In this document: positions 36,785 through 46,561 of the stretch, one piece after another
Layout: each line of letters starts with the position of its first letter
Numbering within the stretch: position 1 is the stretch's first letter
Assembly (NCBI GenBank): GCA_038246545.1
Contig: JBBRVW010000008.1
Span: 56,414 to 120,413, forward strand
DNA length: 64,000 nucleotides
Direction: 5' to 3'
DNA from: JBBRVW01 sp038246545
GTDB lineage: Bacteria; Actinomycetota; Actinomycetes; JACCUZ01
Translations under genes and position numbers: made by a program
The notes under the pieces: generated by a model
What the model was told of the DNA's origin: nothing
Seen by the model: the letters and a program-made list of their open reading frames with translations, nothing else
The model's database searches: none

Positions 36785-37980
36785 CAGCCACGCCCCCGCG
36801 GACCGAGCGCCGGACCGAGCGCGGCGACCAGGCCGGTGAGGACGTCGACGGCGCGCCGCTCGGCGACCTCAGGGGCCGCACCCGGCGGCACCAGGACGTC
36901 GGGCTCGATGCCGACACCCTCCAGGCTGCGGCCGGAGGGCGTGAGGTAGCGGCCGACGGTCAGCTCGAGGGCCGACCCGTCGGAGAGCGTGGACGGTTCC
37001 TGCACGGAGCCCTTCCCATAGGTACGGGTGCCGACGACGACAGCACGGTTGCGGTCCTGCAGCGCGCCGGCCACCACCTCGGCGGCACTGGCGGTGGCCG
37101 GGTTCACGAGCACGACGAGCGGGGTGGCGGTGTCACCACCCTCGAACGCGTCGAGGGTACGGGCCTTACTGGCACGTCGCTCGTAGGACACCACGGGGCC
37201 GCCGTCGAGGAAGACCGAGGCGACCGAGACGGCCTCGTCGAGCAGGCCGCCGGGGTCGTCGCGCAGGTCCAGCACCACGCCGCGCGGCCGGCGGGCCGAC
37301 TCGGTCGCCATCGCCTGCGCCACTTCCCGGCCGACCCCGCGGGTGAACGCGGTCACGGCGATCCGGGAGATGCCGCCGGCCAGCCGCTCGACCGTCACGT
37401 CGGCACTGCTGAACGTCGCCCGGGTGAGCGTCACGGTGCGGGTCGCCGAGCCGCGGCGGACGGCGATCACGACCGTGCTCGCCGCGGCCCCGCGCAGCAG
37501 TCCGGCGACCGTCGGCACGTCGGCAGCCGTGACGTCGGTGCGACCGACGCGGACCACCACGTCGCCGGCCAGCAGCCCGGCCCGCTCAGTGGGCGATCCG
37601 GGCTGGACGCTTCCCACCTCGACCCCGCCGGCCGCCGCGCCGGACGTCGAACCCCGCAGCCAGAGCCCGACACCGGACCAGCGGCCCTCGAGCGCCGACT
37701 GGAAGGAGGTGAACTCGGACCGGCCGTAGTAGGTGGACCAGCGGTCGCCGAGCGTCCGCAGCATCCCCTCGACCGCCGCCCGCTCCAGCGCGTCTCGGTC
37801 GACCGGCCGGGCGGCCCGGCTGGCGATCCGGTCGGCCGCCTCGTCGATGACCCCGTCCCGCTGCGGGGCCGGCGCCGCGCTGTCCGAGCCGACGACCCCG
37901 GTGACCACGCCTCCCACGAACGCCACTGCCACCGCGGCCAGCAGCCCGGCGACGCGCAGCACCCGGCGCCCGGCGATCAC
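36784..37980 (-). CDS. S41 family C-terminal processing protease (CtpA-like) with PDZ domain
   Basis: The 398-residue protein has an N-terminal membrane anchor (residues 8-30), a PDZ domain (GVEVGSVQPGSPTERAGLLAGD) and a tail-specific protease domain. The catalytic Ser lies in LVVLVNPATASAAEVVAGAL and the Lys in GTRTYGKGSVQE. It should cleave envelope proteins outside the membrane. It lies between the M23 hydrolase and smpB genes, an arrangement common in actinobacteria, and may process division or cell-wall proteins. Confidence 0.9.
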   Translation of the reverse strand: MIAGRRVLRVAGLLAAVAVAFVGGVVTGVVGSDSAAPAPQRDGVIDEAADRIASRAARPVDRDALERAAVEGMLRTLGDRWSTYYGRSEFTSFQSALEGRWSGVGLWLRGSTSGAAAGGVEVGSVQPGSPTERAGLLAGDVVVRVGRTDVTAADVPTVAGLLRGAAASTVVIAVRRGSATRTVTLTRATFSSADVTVERLAGGISRIAVTAFTRGVGREVAQAMATESARRPRGVVLDLRDDPGGLLDEAVSVASVFLDGGPVVSYERRASKARTLDAFEGGDTATPLVVLVNPATASAAEVVAGALQDRNRAVVVGTRTYGKGSVQEPSTLSDGSALELTVGRYLTPSGRSLEGVGIEPDVLVPPGAAPEVAERRAVDVLTGLVAALGPALGPRGRG

Positions 37981-38019
37981 CGGGCAAGTCTAGGGCGGCG
38001 CCGGGGCGGAGGTCCCCGC

Positions 38020-39282
38020 TTAGAGCCAGCCCATGGGGTTGGTGGTGCCGCCGTTGACGTAGACCATGAAGTGCAGGTGGCAGCCGGTCGAGTATCCGGC
38101 GCCGTACATGCCCTCCCCGCCGCCGCTGTAGCCGATGACCTCGCCGCGGCTGACGTGCGCGCCGTAGCCGGCGGTGAAGCTCATGAGGTGGTTGTAGCTG
38201 GTGGCCAGTCCGGCGCCGCGGACCACGCCGTGGTCGATGACCAGCTGGTTGCCGTAGCCGATGGTCAGCGCAGCCTGGATCACCGTGCCGGATGCCGCGG
38301 CGCGCACCGGGGTGCCGCAGCCGACGCCGAAGTCGGTGCCGTCGTGCAGCTTGTAGACGCCGGTGACGGGGTGCACCCGCATGCCGTACGGCGACGTGAT
38401 GGGCGCCTGAACCGGGTAACCGAGCGCACCGCTGCCACCGCCGCTGGTGTACGACGTGCGCGCGCGCGCCGCTGCGCGGCGGGCCGCTGCCTGCCGGCGC
38501 TGGAGGACACGGCTCAGACGGGCCGACTCGGCACGCATCTGGTTGTAGCGCACCTCCTCGGCCGCCTTCTCCCGCTCGATCGCGGCGACGGCCGACCCGC
38601 GCTCGGAGATGAGCGTCTCGACGGCGTGCTGCGCATCCAGTGCCTGCGCCTGCAGACCCGCGATCCGCGCGACCAGGGCCTCCTGCTCGCGCTTCATGCC
38701 GGTCAGCTGCTGGCGCTTGGCGACCAGCGTGGCTCGCTGGGCAGCGAGGTCCGCCCGCGCGACCGCGAGCCCGTCGAGGGTGTTTCCCTCCGACCGCAGC
38801 GCGTTCTGCACGAGGACCAGTCGGGTCGCGAACTCGTCCGGGCTCTGCGACTGCAGGACCACGGCCAGCTCGCCCATCCCGCCGGACTGGTAGGACGAGC
38901 GCGCGATCCGGCCGATCAGCGCCTGGCTGCTGGCGATCGAGGTGAGGGTCTCGCGGATCTGGGCCCGGGCGGCCCGCACCTCGGCCCTGGCGCCGTCGAG
39001 CTTCAGACCGATGATGCGGTCGCGTTCCTGCGCCGCGACCAGCCGGCCGTGCACCTTCGCGACCCGGGCGTGGGCCGCCGGCAGCTTGCCCTCAGCCCGG
39101 TCCAGCGCCGCGCCGGCCCGACGGAGCGACGCCGAGGTCTCGTCAAGGTCGCCGCGGAGGCTGTGCAGCGCCTTGTCGATCTGGGCCTTCTTGTGCTGCT
39201 CGTCGGCGGCCTGGGCCGGCCCGAGCAGGCCGAGCACGAGGGCCGGCACGGCGACGAGGGCCAGCAGGCGACGGGCTCGCAC
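38020..39282 (-). CDS. Secreted coiled-coil peptidoglycan hydrolase, M23 (LytM) type
   Basis: The 420-residue protein has a signal peptide, about 230 residues of coiled coil, and a C-terminal M23 domain. The zinc-binding motifs are KLHDGTDFG and the HLHF in STGCHLHFMVYVNGG. The layout matches PcsB/EnvC/RipC-type proteins, whose coiled coil docks onto FtsX and is opened by FtsE ATP hydrolysis. It lies next to ftsX and ftsE, which supports that role. The start is GTG at 39282. The 260 bases to ftsX hold no gene. Confidence 0.9.
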   Translation of the reverse strand: MRARRLLALVAVPALVLGLLGPAQAADEQHKKAQIDKALHSLRGDLDETSASLRRAGAALDRAEGKLPAAHARVAKVHGRLVAAQERDRIIGLKLDGARAEVRAARAQIRETLTSIASSQALIGRIARSSYQSGGMGELAVVLQSQSPDEFATRLVLVQNALRSEGNTLDGLAVARADLAAQRATLVAKRQQLTGMKREQEALVARIAGLQAQALDAQHAVETLISERGSAVAAIEREKAAEEVRYNQMRAESARLSRVLQRRQAAARRAAARARTSYTSGGGSGALGYPVQAPITSPYGMRVHPVTGVYKLHDGTDFGVGCGTPVRAAASGTVIQAALTIGYGNQLVIDHGVVRGAGLATSYNHLMSFTAGYGAHVSRGEVIGYSGGGEGMYGAGYSTGCHLHFMVYVNGGTTNPMGWL

Positions 39283-39542
39283 GGTGGGGCTCCGGTCGGT
39301 CGACAGCAGGGGTCGGTGTCCTTATCGGCGCGTCCGGACCCGGGCTGAGCCTGGGAACGGACGAACTATCTGAGATCGGGCCGTTCCGGGTGGGGCAGGT
39401 GTGACAGATGGGACGGAACCGACCGGTCCGAGACTAGGTCATGAGGGCGCGGGAACGTGGAAGGTCGCACGCGCGCCACGCCGACCAGCGGTGGGACCAC
39501 CCACCCGGAGCAGCGTTCGCGCCGGTCCGGCGGCCGGCCCGG

Positions 39543-40457
39543 TCAGACCCGCAGGTACTTGAACAGGGCGAAGAAGGAGGCCAGTGCCGCCAGGGCGACC
39601 CCCGCGACCACGACGATCCCGCTGCTCAGCCACACGGCGTCCCAGCCGATGAAGCGGGCGATCGGGAAGTTGGGGGCCAGCAGCTTGTCCACCAGGACCG
39701 ACTTGATGAGCACGAACGACCCGGACGCGAGCACCGCTCCGAGCAGGCCGGAGATGGCACCCTCGAGCAGGAACGGCAGCTGGATGGAGAAGTTCGACGC
39801 GCCGACGAGCTTCATGATCCCGGTCTCGCGCCGCCGGCTGAACGCGGCGACCCGGATGGTGTTCACGATCAGGGTCACCGACACCAGGATCATCAGCAGG
39901 GCCAGGCCGGTGGCGAACCACTGCACCCAGTTGAGCACCTTGAAGAATTTCTCCAGCAGGGCCTTCTGGTCCTGCACCTCGTCGACTCCCGGTCGGCCGG
40001 CGAACGCGCTGGCGATGATCGGGAACTCTTGGGGGTCGGAGAGCTTGACCCGGTAGGACTCCGGCATTTGGTCCGGCGTCACGTTGTCGACGATCGCGGA
40101 GTTCTTGAACTGCTCCTTGAAGTGGATGAAGGCCTGCTGCTTGGACTCGTAGTAGACCTTGTCCACCTCGGGCAGCTTCTGCAGGTCGGCGCTGATCGAG
40201 TCGCGCTGGTCCTGGGTCACCTCGCCGCCGGCGCAGGACCCGGCGGTGCCTTCGGCCGGGTCCGGACCGCAGAGGAAGATCGACACCTCGACCTTGTCGT
40301 ACCAGAAGTCCTTCATGACGCTGACCTGCTGGTTGAACAGCACGGCGGTGCCGAGGAAGCCCAGGGACACAGCCGTGGTGACGATCATGGCGACGGTCAT
40401 CGTGAGGTTCCGGCGCAGGCCGATACCGATCTCGTTGACGATGAAGGTCGCGCGCAT
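39543..40457 (-). CDS. ftsX: Cell division permease-like protein FtsX
   Basis: The 304-residue membrane subunit of the FtsEX complex has four membrane segments and a large extracellular loop (about residues 45-170) that recruits the hydrolase. Family features include the N-terminal IGIGLRRNLTMTVAMIVTTAVSLG (trimmed) and the conserved RRRETGIMKLVGASNFSI coupling segment. It transmits ATP hydrolysis by FtsE to the peptidoglycan hydrolase encoded next door. Confidence 0.95.
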   Translation of the reverse strand: MRATFIVNEIGIGLRRNLTMTVAMIVTTAVSLGFLGTAVLFNQQVSVMKDFWYDKVEVSIFLCGPDPAEGTAGSCAGGEVTQDQRDSISADLQKLPEVDKVYYESKQQAFIHFKEQFKNSAIVDNVTPDQMPESYRVKLSDPQEFPIIASAFAGRPGVDEVQDQKALLEKFFKVLNWVQWFATGLALLMILVSVTLIVNTIRVAAFSRRRETGIMKLVGASNFSIQLPFLLEGAISGLLGAVLASGSFVLIKSVLVDKLLAPNFPIARFIGWDAVWLSSGIVVVAGVALAALASFFALFKYLRV

Positions 40458-40542
40458 GTCCTGTCCTACCGTCCGTGTCGCCGGGCTGGTCGGGGCTCAC
40501 CGGGTCCTACGCCGGGTGCCTGCCCTCCTGTGTACCTGCTGG

Positions 40543-41232
40543 TCAGTGCGAGTAGCCGTAGACACCCCGGGACTGGTCGCGGACGAGGCGGCCGGACTCG
40601 AGCTCGATCACCCGACGGCGCATCTGGTCGACGATGTCGTCGTCGTGGGTGGCCATGACCACCGTGGTGCCGGTGCGGTTGATCCGGTCGAGCAGCCGCA
40701 TGATGCCTACGCTGGTCAGCGGGTCGAGGTTGCCGGTGGGCTCGTCGGCGATGAGGATCATCGGGCGGTTGACGAAGGCGCGCGCGATGGCGACCCGCTG
40801 CTGCTCGCCGCCGGACAGCTCGTCGGGGCGGCGCCGCTCCTTGCCCTTGAGGCCGACCAGGTCGAGGACCTCGGGCACGACCTTGAGGATCTGCTGGCGC
40901 GGGCGGCCGATGACCTCGAGGGCGAACGCGACGTTCTCGGACACGGTCTTGTTGGGCAGCAGCCGGAAGTCCTGGAACACCGTGCCCACCTGCCGGCGCA
41001 GCGCGGGCACCTTCCAGCTCGAGAGCCGGGCGAGGTCCTTGCCGGCCACGTGCACCTCACCGCTCGTGGCGCGCTCCTCCTTGAGCACCAGTCGCAGGAA
41101 CGTCGACTTCCCCGAGCCGGACTGACCGACGAGGAACACGAACTCGCCCTTGCCGATCTCGACCGAGACGTCGTTGAGTGCCGGCCGGGTCTGGTTCGGG
41201 TAGATCTTGCTGACGTTCTGCAGGCGGATCAC
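40543..41232 (-). CDS. ftsE: Cell division ATP-binding protein FtsE
   Basis: The 229-residue ABC ATPase carries Walker A VGQSGSGKST, the Q-loop TVFQDFRLLPNKTVSENVAF (trimmed), the signature LSGGEQQRVAIARA, and Walker B MILIADEPTGNLD. The GTG at 41232 (VIRLQNVSKIY) gives the normal family length. It partners FtsX, encoded 85 bases downstream. Confidence 0.95.
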   Translation of the reverse strand: MIRLQNVSKIYPNQTRPALNDVSVEIGKGEFVFLVGQSGSGKSTFLRLVLKEERATSGEVHVAGKDLARLSSWKVPALRRQVGTVFQDFRLLPNKTVSENVAFALEVIGRPRQQILKVVPEVLDLVGLKGKERRRPDELSGGEQQRVAIARAFVNRPMILIADEPTGNLDPLTSVGIMRLLDRINRTGTTVVMATHDDDIVDQMRRRVIELESGRLVRDQSRGVYGYSH

Positions 41233-41320
41233 GAAGGCATCACTACCGGGCGTCGGAGGGGTCGCAGGCCACGGGTGTGCATCGGCCTGTCCTGCCGCCC
41301 ACTGTACGCAGCGCACGACG

Positions 41321-41346
41321 AGGGGCCCCGGACATCCGGGGCCCCT
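41321..41346 (-). terminator. Terminator after the LPXTG protein gene
   Basis: A perfect 11-base inverted repeat (AGGGGCCCCGG / CCGGGGCCCCT) closes on an ACAT loop, 23 bases past the surface-protein stop. It would separate that gene from ftsE. Confidence 0.8.
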
Positions 41347-41368
41347 CCGCCGTGTCGTGCCGGGTGGA

Positions 41369-43891
41369 TCAGCCGCCCAGGGCGGTCCTGCGACGCCGGC
41401 CCGCGGTCGGTCGCGCGCTCCCGAGCAGGAGGAGCCCGCCACCCAGCGCCACCAGCAGCAGGGCTGCCGTGGTGATCGCCCCGAGGGAGCCGGCGCCGGT
41501 GTGCGGGAGCTGGGTGCCCTCGGTGGCCGGCGGCTTGGGACCGTTCTTGACGCCCTCGACGGCGACGATCGGCGTCTCCACCTCGTTGGACTGCACCGCG
41601 GGCACCTGCGTCGAGCTCACCGAGCCGGTGTTGACGATGGTGACGGCGGGGAGCCCCCCGTCCGCGTCCGCCTCGGGCTTGTCGATCGTCACCGCGAAGT
41701 GCACGGTCCTGGTGGTGCCGGCCGCCATGTCGCCGATCACCCAGGTGATCACGCCGTTGGTGGCTGTCACCGACGAGCAACCACCGTCACAGGTCGCCGT
41801 CCCGGTCTGGTAGGTGGTGCCGGCCGGCACCGCGTCCGTCACGGTCACCCCGGTCTGGGCCGAGTTGCCCGAGGACGTCACGGCCAACCCGTAGGTCAGG
41901 GTGTCGCCGAAGGCCGCAGGGCCGGTCGGGAAGACCGACTTCACGACGGACAGGCCCGTGGTCGGCGGCACCACCGTTGCCGGCGGCACGACCGTTGTCG
42001 GCGGCACGACGGCCGGGCAGGCGGCCGGCGCGGTCGCGCTCGCCAGGTCGACCGCCGGTCCGGACGCCGGCACGTACCGGAGCACCAGGCTGGCGCCGGC
42101 GGGGACCGCGATGCCGGTCTGGCCGCTGGTCACCGGCTGAGTCGTCCCGTTGACGGCGAGGGCGAACGAGCCGCCGGTCGCCGACCCCTGGCTCAGGGTC
42201 CCGACGTCCACCGAGGCGCCGGTGGCCGTGCAGTGCGTCACCAGCGGACCCCCCGCGGGCGGGGTGACCACAGGTGCCGGGCAGGCCTTGGGAGCGGTGG
42301 CGGTCTGCTCGACGTGCGAGGTGCCCCCGAGCTTCCAGACGAGAGCGAGGCTCGACTCCGCGGGGACCTGGACGACGGCCCCGCTCGAGACGGCCTGGCT
42401 GGCCCCGTTGACGCGCAGCGTCCAGGTGACGCCCGCCTCGTGGCTGAGGGTGCCGACCGTGACCACGGCCCCGTCCTCGTCGCAGACCACCGTGAACGAC
42501 CCGGAGGCGTTCACCGGCGGTGTGCATCCCTTGCCACCGTTGCGGTGGTCGATCAGGCCGGCGATCCGCACGTCGTCGTAGTGCGGCACCGGGCCGTCCA
42601 CGCCGTCGTAGCGGGTGCCGCCCCAATAGAGGTCGGTCTGGTAGTAGCAGGACGGCTGGTCCACGACCAGCGTGCCGGACGTGTGGGTGCGGTCGATGGT
42701 GACGACGTCGTGGTCGACGAAGACCTGGGTCCCGCTGGTGGGCCAGGTCGGGCCACCCGTCTGGTAGGAGTTGAGCGAGACCACCTTGGTCACGCCCTCG
42801 CACAGCGGCAGCGACCCGGTGTAGGCGACGGCCGCGTGGAAGTTGTCGGTCACGTAGTGAGCCGAGACGTCAGCCGTCGTGATGGTGTCGGCACACTTCG
42901 GGGGCGGCGGCTGCTCCTCGCAGGCGACGACGGTCACGGGACCGTCGAGGGTGACGAACGAGCCCGCGTCCCCGAGTCGCACCTGCAGCGCGATGGTGCT
43001 GCCCACGGCCGCACCGGGCACGGTCACGCCGGCCGGCGCCTCCAGCGCCGACTCGGTCGTGGCGATGTCGGACGCGCTGTCGCCGGTGACGACGTGCAGG
43101 CGGTACTGGGCGTTCTTGGCGCCATCGCTGTCGACGTCCGCGGTGACCGCGAGCGCGCCCTGGGACGGCAGGCACGGCACGTTCAGGTCGCCGGAGGGCT
43201 GGGGCACGACGACAACCGGCGGGGTGAGGGTGCCGCAGTCCGCCTTGCTCTTGATGGAGCCGTCGTAGGTGTGCACCTTTCCGGCCGCGTCGGTGTAGTC
43301 ACCGATCAGGTCGCGCTTGGCGTCGCCTGCGTGCACCGTGGTGCCGCGCCAGACGCCGTCGCTCTTCCAGGTCTTGTTCGGGTTGTCGCGGTGCTGCAGG
43401 TGCCCCTTGAGCTTGACCGAGTCGTCGTCGACGGTGATGAAGACGTAGGGGTTGGTGTCGCTGCTGGTGGCGTGGCACACGTTGACCGGGGTGTGCCCCT
43501 TCTCCGGCACGGCGCAGGCGGTGCTGTCACCCTCGAAGCTCTTGGTCCAGCCCTCGGAGCCGGTGGGGTCGTCGTGCGCGGTGACGACGACCGTGTAGTG
43601 GTAGCTCGCGTACTTGTCCGGGGCGTCGAAGGTGTCGTGGTAGCTCTTGCCGAAGTCGGTGTCGTCCACGACGTCGCCCGCGACGGTCACCGTCACATGG
43701 TTGATGCCGCCGGTGTTGTACGCGGTCAGCGAGACCGCGAGCTGGTCGCAGTCGGCCGTCACGGCGGGCACGTGCGCGCTCGCGGACACGGCGACGACAC
43801 CCCCGAGGACGACGAGACCGAGCGCGAGCAGCGCGCTAAGCAGGGCCCTGACCCGGCCCGTCCTGACATCGTGCAGTCGACTTCCGTGCAT
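41369..43891 (-). CDS. Large cell-wall-anchored surface protein (LPXTG, DUF11 repeat)
   Basis: The 840-residue exported protein has a signal peptide and several beta-rich, Pro/Thr-linked modules. A DUF11-type module (SVVKSVFPTGPAAFGDTLTY...VTVTDAVPAGTTYQTGTA, trimmed) precedes a sortase signal: LPHTG, a hydrophobic stretch, and RRRR near the end. Many even-spaced cysteines (TADCDQ, ADCGTL, VNVCHATSS) suggest disulfides. A sortase should attach it to peptidoglycan; none is in the window. I chose the ATG at 43891 with GGAGGGG upstream. It separates prfB from ftsE, which are usually neighbours. Confidence 0.85.
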   Translation of the reverse strand: MHGSRLHDVRTGRVRALLSALLALGLVVLGGVVAVSASAHVPAVTADCDQLAVSLTAYNTGGINHVTVTVAGDVVDDTDFGKSYHDTFDAPDKYASYHYTVVVTAHDDPTGSEGWTKSFEGDSTACAVPEKGHTPVNVCHATSSDTNPYVFITVDDDSVKLKGHLQHRDNPNKTWKSDGVWRGTTVHAGDAKRDLIGDYTDAAGKVHTYDGSIKSKADCGTLTPPVVVVPQPSGDLNVPCLPSQGALAVTADVDSDGAKNAQYRLHVVTGDSASDIATTESALEAPAGVTVPGAAVGSTIALQVRLGDAGSFVTLDGPVTVVACEEQPPPPKCADTITTADVSAHYVTDNFHAAVAYTGSLPLCEGVTKVVSLNSYQTGGPTWPTSGTQVFVDHDVVTIDRTHTSGTLVVDQPSCYYQTDLYWGGTRYDGVDGPVPHYDDVRIAGLIDHRNGGKGCTPPVNASGSFTVVCDEDGAVVTVGTLSHEAGVTWTLRVNGASQAVSSGAVVQVPAESSLALVWKLGGTSHVEQTATAPKACPAPVVTPPAGGPLVTHCTATGASVDVGTLSQGSATGGSFALAVNGTTQPVTSGQTGIAVPAGASLVLRYVPASGPAVDLASATAPAACPAVVPPTTVVPPATVVPPTTGLSVVKSVFPTGPAAFGDTLTYGLAVTSSGNSAQTGVTVTDAVPAGTTYQTGTATCDGGCSSVTATNGVITWVIGDMAAGTTRTVHFAVTIDKPEADADGGLPAVTIVNTGSVSSTQVPAVQSNEVETPIVAVEGVKNGPKPPATEGTQLPHTGAGSLGAITTAALLLVALGGGLLLLGSARPTAGRRRRTALGG

Positions 43892-44020
43892 GACATACCC
43901 CTCCACCGCATAGGGGCCGGTCTCACCACTGGCTCCCCGCGACCGTCCCGGAAGCGTGCCCGGGCGGTGACCGTGTGTGATCGCGGTTCGACGCCTTCCC
44001 CATCCCTGTCGTGCACCGTG

Positions 44021-44051
44021 ACTGTAAGTGATCAGGTCATGGTCGAGTCAA
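44021..44051 (-). promoter_or_regulatory. Candidate promoter for the LPXTG protein gene
   Basis: On the minus strand TTGACT (44046-44051) and TACAGT (44021-44026) stand 19 bases apart, resembling a housekeeping promoter with a long spacer. A 5' untranslated region of about 120 bases would follow; I could not match it to a known riboswitch. Confidence 0.42.
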
Positions 44052-44173
44052 GATTCCGTGCTCAAATCACCCGTTTGGCGGCAAGGACGACCTGTCCGAC
44101 CGCGTGCGCAGGGCACCCGCGAGGGGCCCGACCACCGGGTTCGACGGCGTCTCACCCACCTGCTCGACCGGAC

Positions 44174-45286
44174 CTAGCCGGCCTTCTCGACCTGCTTGCG
44201 CCAGCGGATGCCGGCCTCGATGAAGTCGTCGATCTCGCCGTCGAGCACCGCGCCGGTGTTGCCGGTCTCGTGCTCGGTCCGGAGGTCCTTGACCATCTGG
44301 TACGGGTGCAGCACGTAGGAGCGCATCTGGTTGCCCCAGGAGCCGCCGCTGTCGCCCTTGAGGGCGTCCATCTCGGCCTTCTCCTCCTGCTTGCGGACAA
44401 GGAGCAAGCGTGACTGCAGCACCCGCAGCGCGGCGGCCCGGTTCTGGATCTGCGACTTCTCGTTCTGGCAGGACACGACGATCCCCGTGGGGATGTGGGT
44501 GATGCGCACGGCCGAGTCGGTCGTGTTCACCGACTGTCCACCGGGGCCCGACGAGCGGAACACGTCGATCCGCATCTCGTTCTCGGGGATGTCGATGTGG
44601 TCGACCTGGTCGACCACCGGGAGCACCTCGACGCCGGCGAAAGACGTCTGGCGGCGGCCCTGGTTGTCGAACGGCGAGATCCGTACCAGGCGATGCGTCC
44701 CCTGCTCGACGGACAACGTCCCGTAGGCATAGGGGACGCTCACCTGGAAGGTCACCGACTTCAGCCCGGCCTCTTCGGCGTAGGACGTGTCGAGCACGTC
44801 GGCGGGGTAGTCGTGCCGCTCGGCCCACCGCAGGTACATGCGCATCAGCATCTCGGCGAAGTCCGCGGCGTCGACGCCACCGGCCTCGGCCCTGATCGTC
44901 ACGAGCGCCTCGCGCTGGTCGTACTCCCCCGAGAGCAGGGTGCGGACCTCGAGCTCGCCGAGGGTCTTGCGGATCGAGGCGAGCTCGACCTGCGCCTCGG
45001 CGAGGGTGTCGGCGTCGCTCTCGTCCTCGGCCAGCTCGAACAGGACCACGAGGTCGTCGAGCCGACGGCGCAGCGACTCGACCCGGGTCAGCTCGCCCTG
45101 GAGGTGCGACAGACGGCTGGTGACCTTCTGCGCGTGCTCCTGGTCGTCCCAGAGGTCCGGGGCTGCGGCCTGCTCGTTGAGGTCGGCGAGGTCCCGGCGC
45201 ATCTCGTCGAGGTCGAGGACCGACTCGATGCTGCCCAGGGTGGTGTCGAGCTCCTTGAGCTCGTCGGAGACGTCGACGGCTGCCAC
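44174..45286 (-). CDS. prfB: Peptide chain release factor 2
   Basis: The 370-residue factor terminates translation at UGA and UAA. The peptidyl-hydrolase motif is SSGPGGQSVNTTDSAVR. It is one continuous frame, with no programmed frameshift of the E. coli type, which agrees with other actinobacteria. The GTG at 45286 (VAAVDVSDELKEL) gives the usual length. Together with ftsE, ftsX and smpB it marks a conserved actinobacterial locus. Confidence 0.95.
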   Translation of the reverse strand: MAAVDVSDELKELDTTLGSIESVLDLDEMRRDLADLNEQAAAPDLWDDQEHAQKVTSRLSHLQGELTRVESLRRRLDDLVVLFELAEDESDADTLAEAQVELASIRKTLGELEVRTLLSGEYDQREALVTIRAEAGGVDAADFAEMLMRMYLRWAERHDYPADVLDTSYAEEAGLKSVTFQVSVPYAYGTLSVEQGTHRLVRISPFDNQGRRQTSFAGVEVLPVVDQVDHIDIPENEMRIDVFRSSGPGGQSVNTTDSAVRITHIPTGIVVSCQNEKSQIQNRAAALRVLQSRLLLVRKQEEKAEMDALKGDSGGSWGNQMRSYVLHPYQMVKDLRTEHETGNTGAVLDGEIDDFIEAGIRWRKQVEKAG

Positions 45287-45324
45287 GTGCAGGAAGCGTA
45301 CGCGACAGCGGCGACCCGCCCGGC

Positions 45325-46464
45325 TCAGTGCCGCTGTGGCACCACCCCCGCGGCGCCACCGTTGCTGGCGACGTAGACCAGCCGGTCCCCGGCTTGCAGG
45401 AGCCGGCAGTCGGCGTTGTCGTACGCCAGCGTGCGGTCGCCTCGGACGACGGCGAGGACAGGGGCTCCGGTCGTCTGCGGCGGCCGACCGACCTCGTCGG
45501 GGGTGATGTCGCGCTCGAGCAGGTCGAGCCCGGTGCCTACGGCGATGAGGTCCTCGACGACAGCGACCGCACGAGGGCTCTCGGTGGCCAGGCCGAGCAG
45601 CCGGCCGGCCGCGTCGGAGGTCGTGATGACCGAGTCGGCGCCGCTCTGCACCAGCAGGTCGGCGTTCTCCTCCTCGCGGACGGCGGCGACCACGACCGCG
45701 TCCGGTGCCAGCTGGCGGACCGTCAGCGTGGTGAGCACCGCGGTGTCGTCGCGGTTGACCGCCACCACGACCGCCTTGGCCCCGGAGACCTCTGCCTCCC
45801 TCAGGACGGCGTCGCTGGTCGACGAGCCGAGCACGGTGACCAGCCCGTCGGCGGCGGCCAGCCGCAGCGCGTCCGGGTCGGTCTCGACGATGACGACGTG
45901 GTCGATCGGCACGTGCTGCTGCCGTAGTGCCCGGACCGCGCTTCGGCCCTTGGTGCCGTATCCGCAGACGACGACGTGGTCCTGCACTCGAGACCTCCAG
46001 CGGGCGACCTTGAACCGGTCGCGAGAACGCTCGGTCAGCACCTGGATGGTGGTGCCGACGAGCACGATGACGAACAGGAAGCGCATCGGTGTGACGACGA
46101 GCGCGTTGGTGAGCCGGGCCGAGGTCGAGATCGGCGTGATGTCGCCGTAGCCCGTGGTCGAGAGGGTGACGGTCGTGTAGTACAGCGCGTCGACGACGGA
46201 CAGGTGACCGTCTGCGGCGTCTCGGTAGCCGTCCCGCTCGACGAGCACGACCAGCCAGTTGATGAGGACCACGCCGAGCGCGATGCCGACCCGGCGACCG
46301 ATCGCTGTCAGCGGCGCGACGGGCGCGCCCCGCGGCAGGCGCAACGTCCATCGCTGCTCGTCCACGTGCACATTGAGCCACATCGGGCCGATCGGTGGGT
46401 TCACCTGGTGCGCACGAGCCACTACGTGTGGTGCAGAAACCTGGGTGGATCCCATGATCTGCAT
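45325..46464 (-). CDS. Potassium channel with RCK (TrkA-N) domain
   Basis: The 379-residue protein has two membrane segments around a pore loop with the selectivity filter TTGYGD. A cytoplasmic TrkA-N Rossmann domain (VVVCGYGTKGRSAVRAL, VIVETDPDALRLAA) and a TrkA-C-like end follow. This is the architecture of MthK-like, ligand-gated K+ channels. Starts at 46464 (MQIMGS) or 46455 are both possible; neither has a strong ribosome-binding site. The divergent neighbour carries a c-di-AMP riboswitch. K+ channels are often c-di-AMP targets too, so shared osmotic control is an inference. Confidence 0.87.
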   Translation of the reverse strand: MQIMGSTQVSAPHVVARAHQVNPPIGPMWLNVHVDEQRWTLRLPRGAPVAPLTAIGRRVGIALGVVLINWLVVLVERDGYRDAADGHLSVVDALYYTTVTLSTTGYGDITPISTSARLTNALVVTPMRFLFVIVLVGTTIQVLTERSRDRFKVARWRSRVQDHVVVCGYGTKGRSAVRALRQQHVPIDHVVIVETDPDALRLAAADGLVTVLGSSTSDAVLREAEVSGAKAVVVAVNRDDTAVLTTLTVRQLAPDAVVVAAVREEENADLLVQSGADSVITTSDAAGRLLGLATESPRAVAVVEDLIAVGTGLDLLERDITPDEVGRPPQTTGAPVLAVVRGDRTLAYDNADCRLLQAGDRLVYVASNGGAAGVVPQRH

Positions 46465-46561
46465 CACTTTTCGCTGTTCGGGGCCGATTTTGTTCAGGTT
46501 CACGCGTCGACGTGCCGCAAGGTAGGTACAGCAAGTCCTCGCCGCGCAAGGCGGGGCCACG

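Noticed and set aside
43892..44020. Riboswitch in the leader of the LPXTG gene
   Set aside because: The leader has GGGGAGCC-like words but lacks the ordered conserved elements of any class I know.
41207..44413. A 1068-codon plus-strand open frame
   Set aside because: It is antisense to ftsE, the LPXTG gene and prfB; its composition is that of a GC-rich shadow frame and no domain is seen.
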